Shown here in pieces: positions 13,815-13,825 of a DNA stretch of 13,825 bases. This DNA comes from Actinomycetes bacterium (GTDB lineage Bacteria > Actinomycetota > Acidimicrobiia > Acidimicrobiales > RAAP-2). The stretch lies in contig JAJYDR010000056.1 of the NCBI GenBank assembly GCA_021777285.1, positions 1 through 13,825 on the forward strand. Direction: 5' to 3'. Positions within the stretch are counted from its first letter, which is position 1. Every line of letters begins with the position of its first letter. The translations under genes and the position numbers were made by a program. Under the pieces are notes generated by a model. That model searched no databases and was not told the DNA's origin. It saw nothing but the letters and a program-made list of their open reading frames with translations.

Positions 13815-13825
13815 ATGACCCACCA
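13815..13825 (+). CDS. Start of a putative transposase (partial)
   Basis: Only an ATG and the next codons (Met-Thr-His) are in the window. The call rests on the AAGGA eight bases upstream, on the long frame implied at the edge, and on the mobile-element-like leader. The family cannot be told from three codons. Confidence 0.3.

Larger units (their letters stand above)
13718..13825 (+). mobile_element. Left end of an insertion sequence (partial, boundary approximate)
   Basis: From about 13718 the sequence changes to a GTGGTGTAA-type segment followed by a short leader, a hairpin and an ATG at 13815 that starts a frame running off the window. The GTGGTGTAA end recalls the termini of IS256/mutator-type elements of actinomycetes, but this rests on memory and the family is uncertain. 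The exact terminus and target duplication cannot be given, because the other end is not in the window. Confidence 0.4.

Noticed and set aside
1..13825. CRISPR array or Gabija, retron and toxin-antitoxin modules
   Set aside because: No regularly spaced long repeats, no UvrD-like partner for the OLD gene, no reverse transcriptase and no recognisable toxin-antitoxin pair were found.

Overview
The window looks like a piece of a high-GC Gram-positive (actinomycete-type) chromosome carrying an integrated conjugative element. The reasons are the GC-rich codons, the use of GTG starts, the SARP-type BTAD regulator, and a replication/transfer pair (RepSA-like initiator plus FtsK/SpoIIIE-like translocase) of the kind found in actinobacterial integrative and conjugative elements (AICEs). 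The exact taxon cannot be fixed from the sequence.

Left part (1-2169), chromosomal in character: the 3' end of a tRNA (probably Pro), a complete tRNA-Glu(UUC), an Lrp/AsnC regulator on the minus strand, and a divergently transcribed PLP enzyme of the Cys/Met family. The regulator and enzyme share a 157-bp AT-rich intergenic region with small palindromes, an arrangement like mdeR/mdeA (methionine gamma-lyase and its Lrp-type activator).

Middle part (2170-6103), accessory and visibly less GC-rich: a frameshifted gene remnant that I do not recognise, an OLD-family ATPase-TOPRIM nuclease gene, an upstream alpha-helical protein of unknown function on the same strand, and a small two-helix membrane protein. 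This may be a small defence cargo beside the integrase.

Right part (6104-13314), the AICE-like core, mostly on the minus strand. Read in the direction of transcription it holds a 103-aa protein typical of this position, a 47-aa membrane protein, the Tra translocase, the Rep initiator, a sigma-region-4-like HTH protein, then (after a plus-strand gene) xis and int. The first four genes are joined by stop/start overlaps, as are xis and int. A plus-strand gene between them encodes an unusual membrane-anchored regulator: signal peptide, outside domain, one membrane helix, cytoplasmic winged helix and BTAD. A dense cluster of palindromes lies at the end of rep and ahead of the sigma-like gene.

Right edge (13315-13825): a palindromic operator candidate ahead of the transfer operon, a short membrane ORF that seems to be cut by an insertion sequence, and the first codons of a putative transposase whose ribosome binding site sits inside a 13-bp hairpin. 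The outer right end of the element is outside the window, so attL/attR could not be paired.
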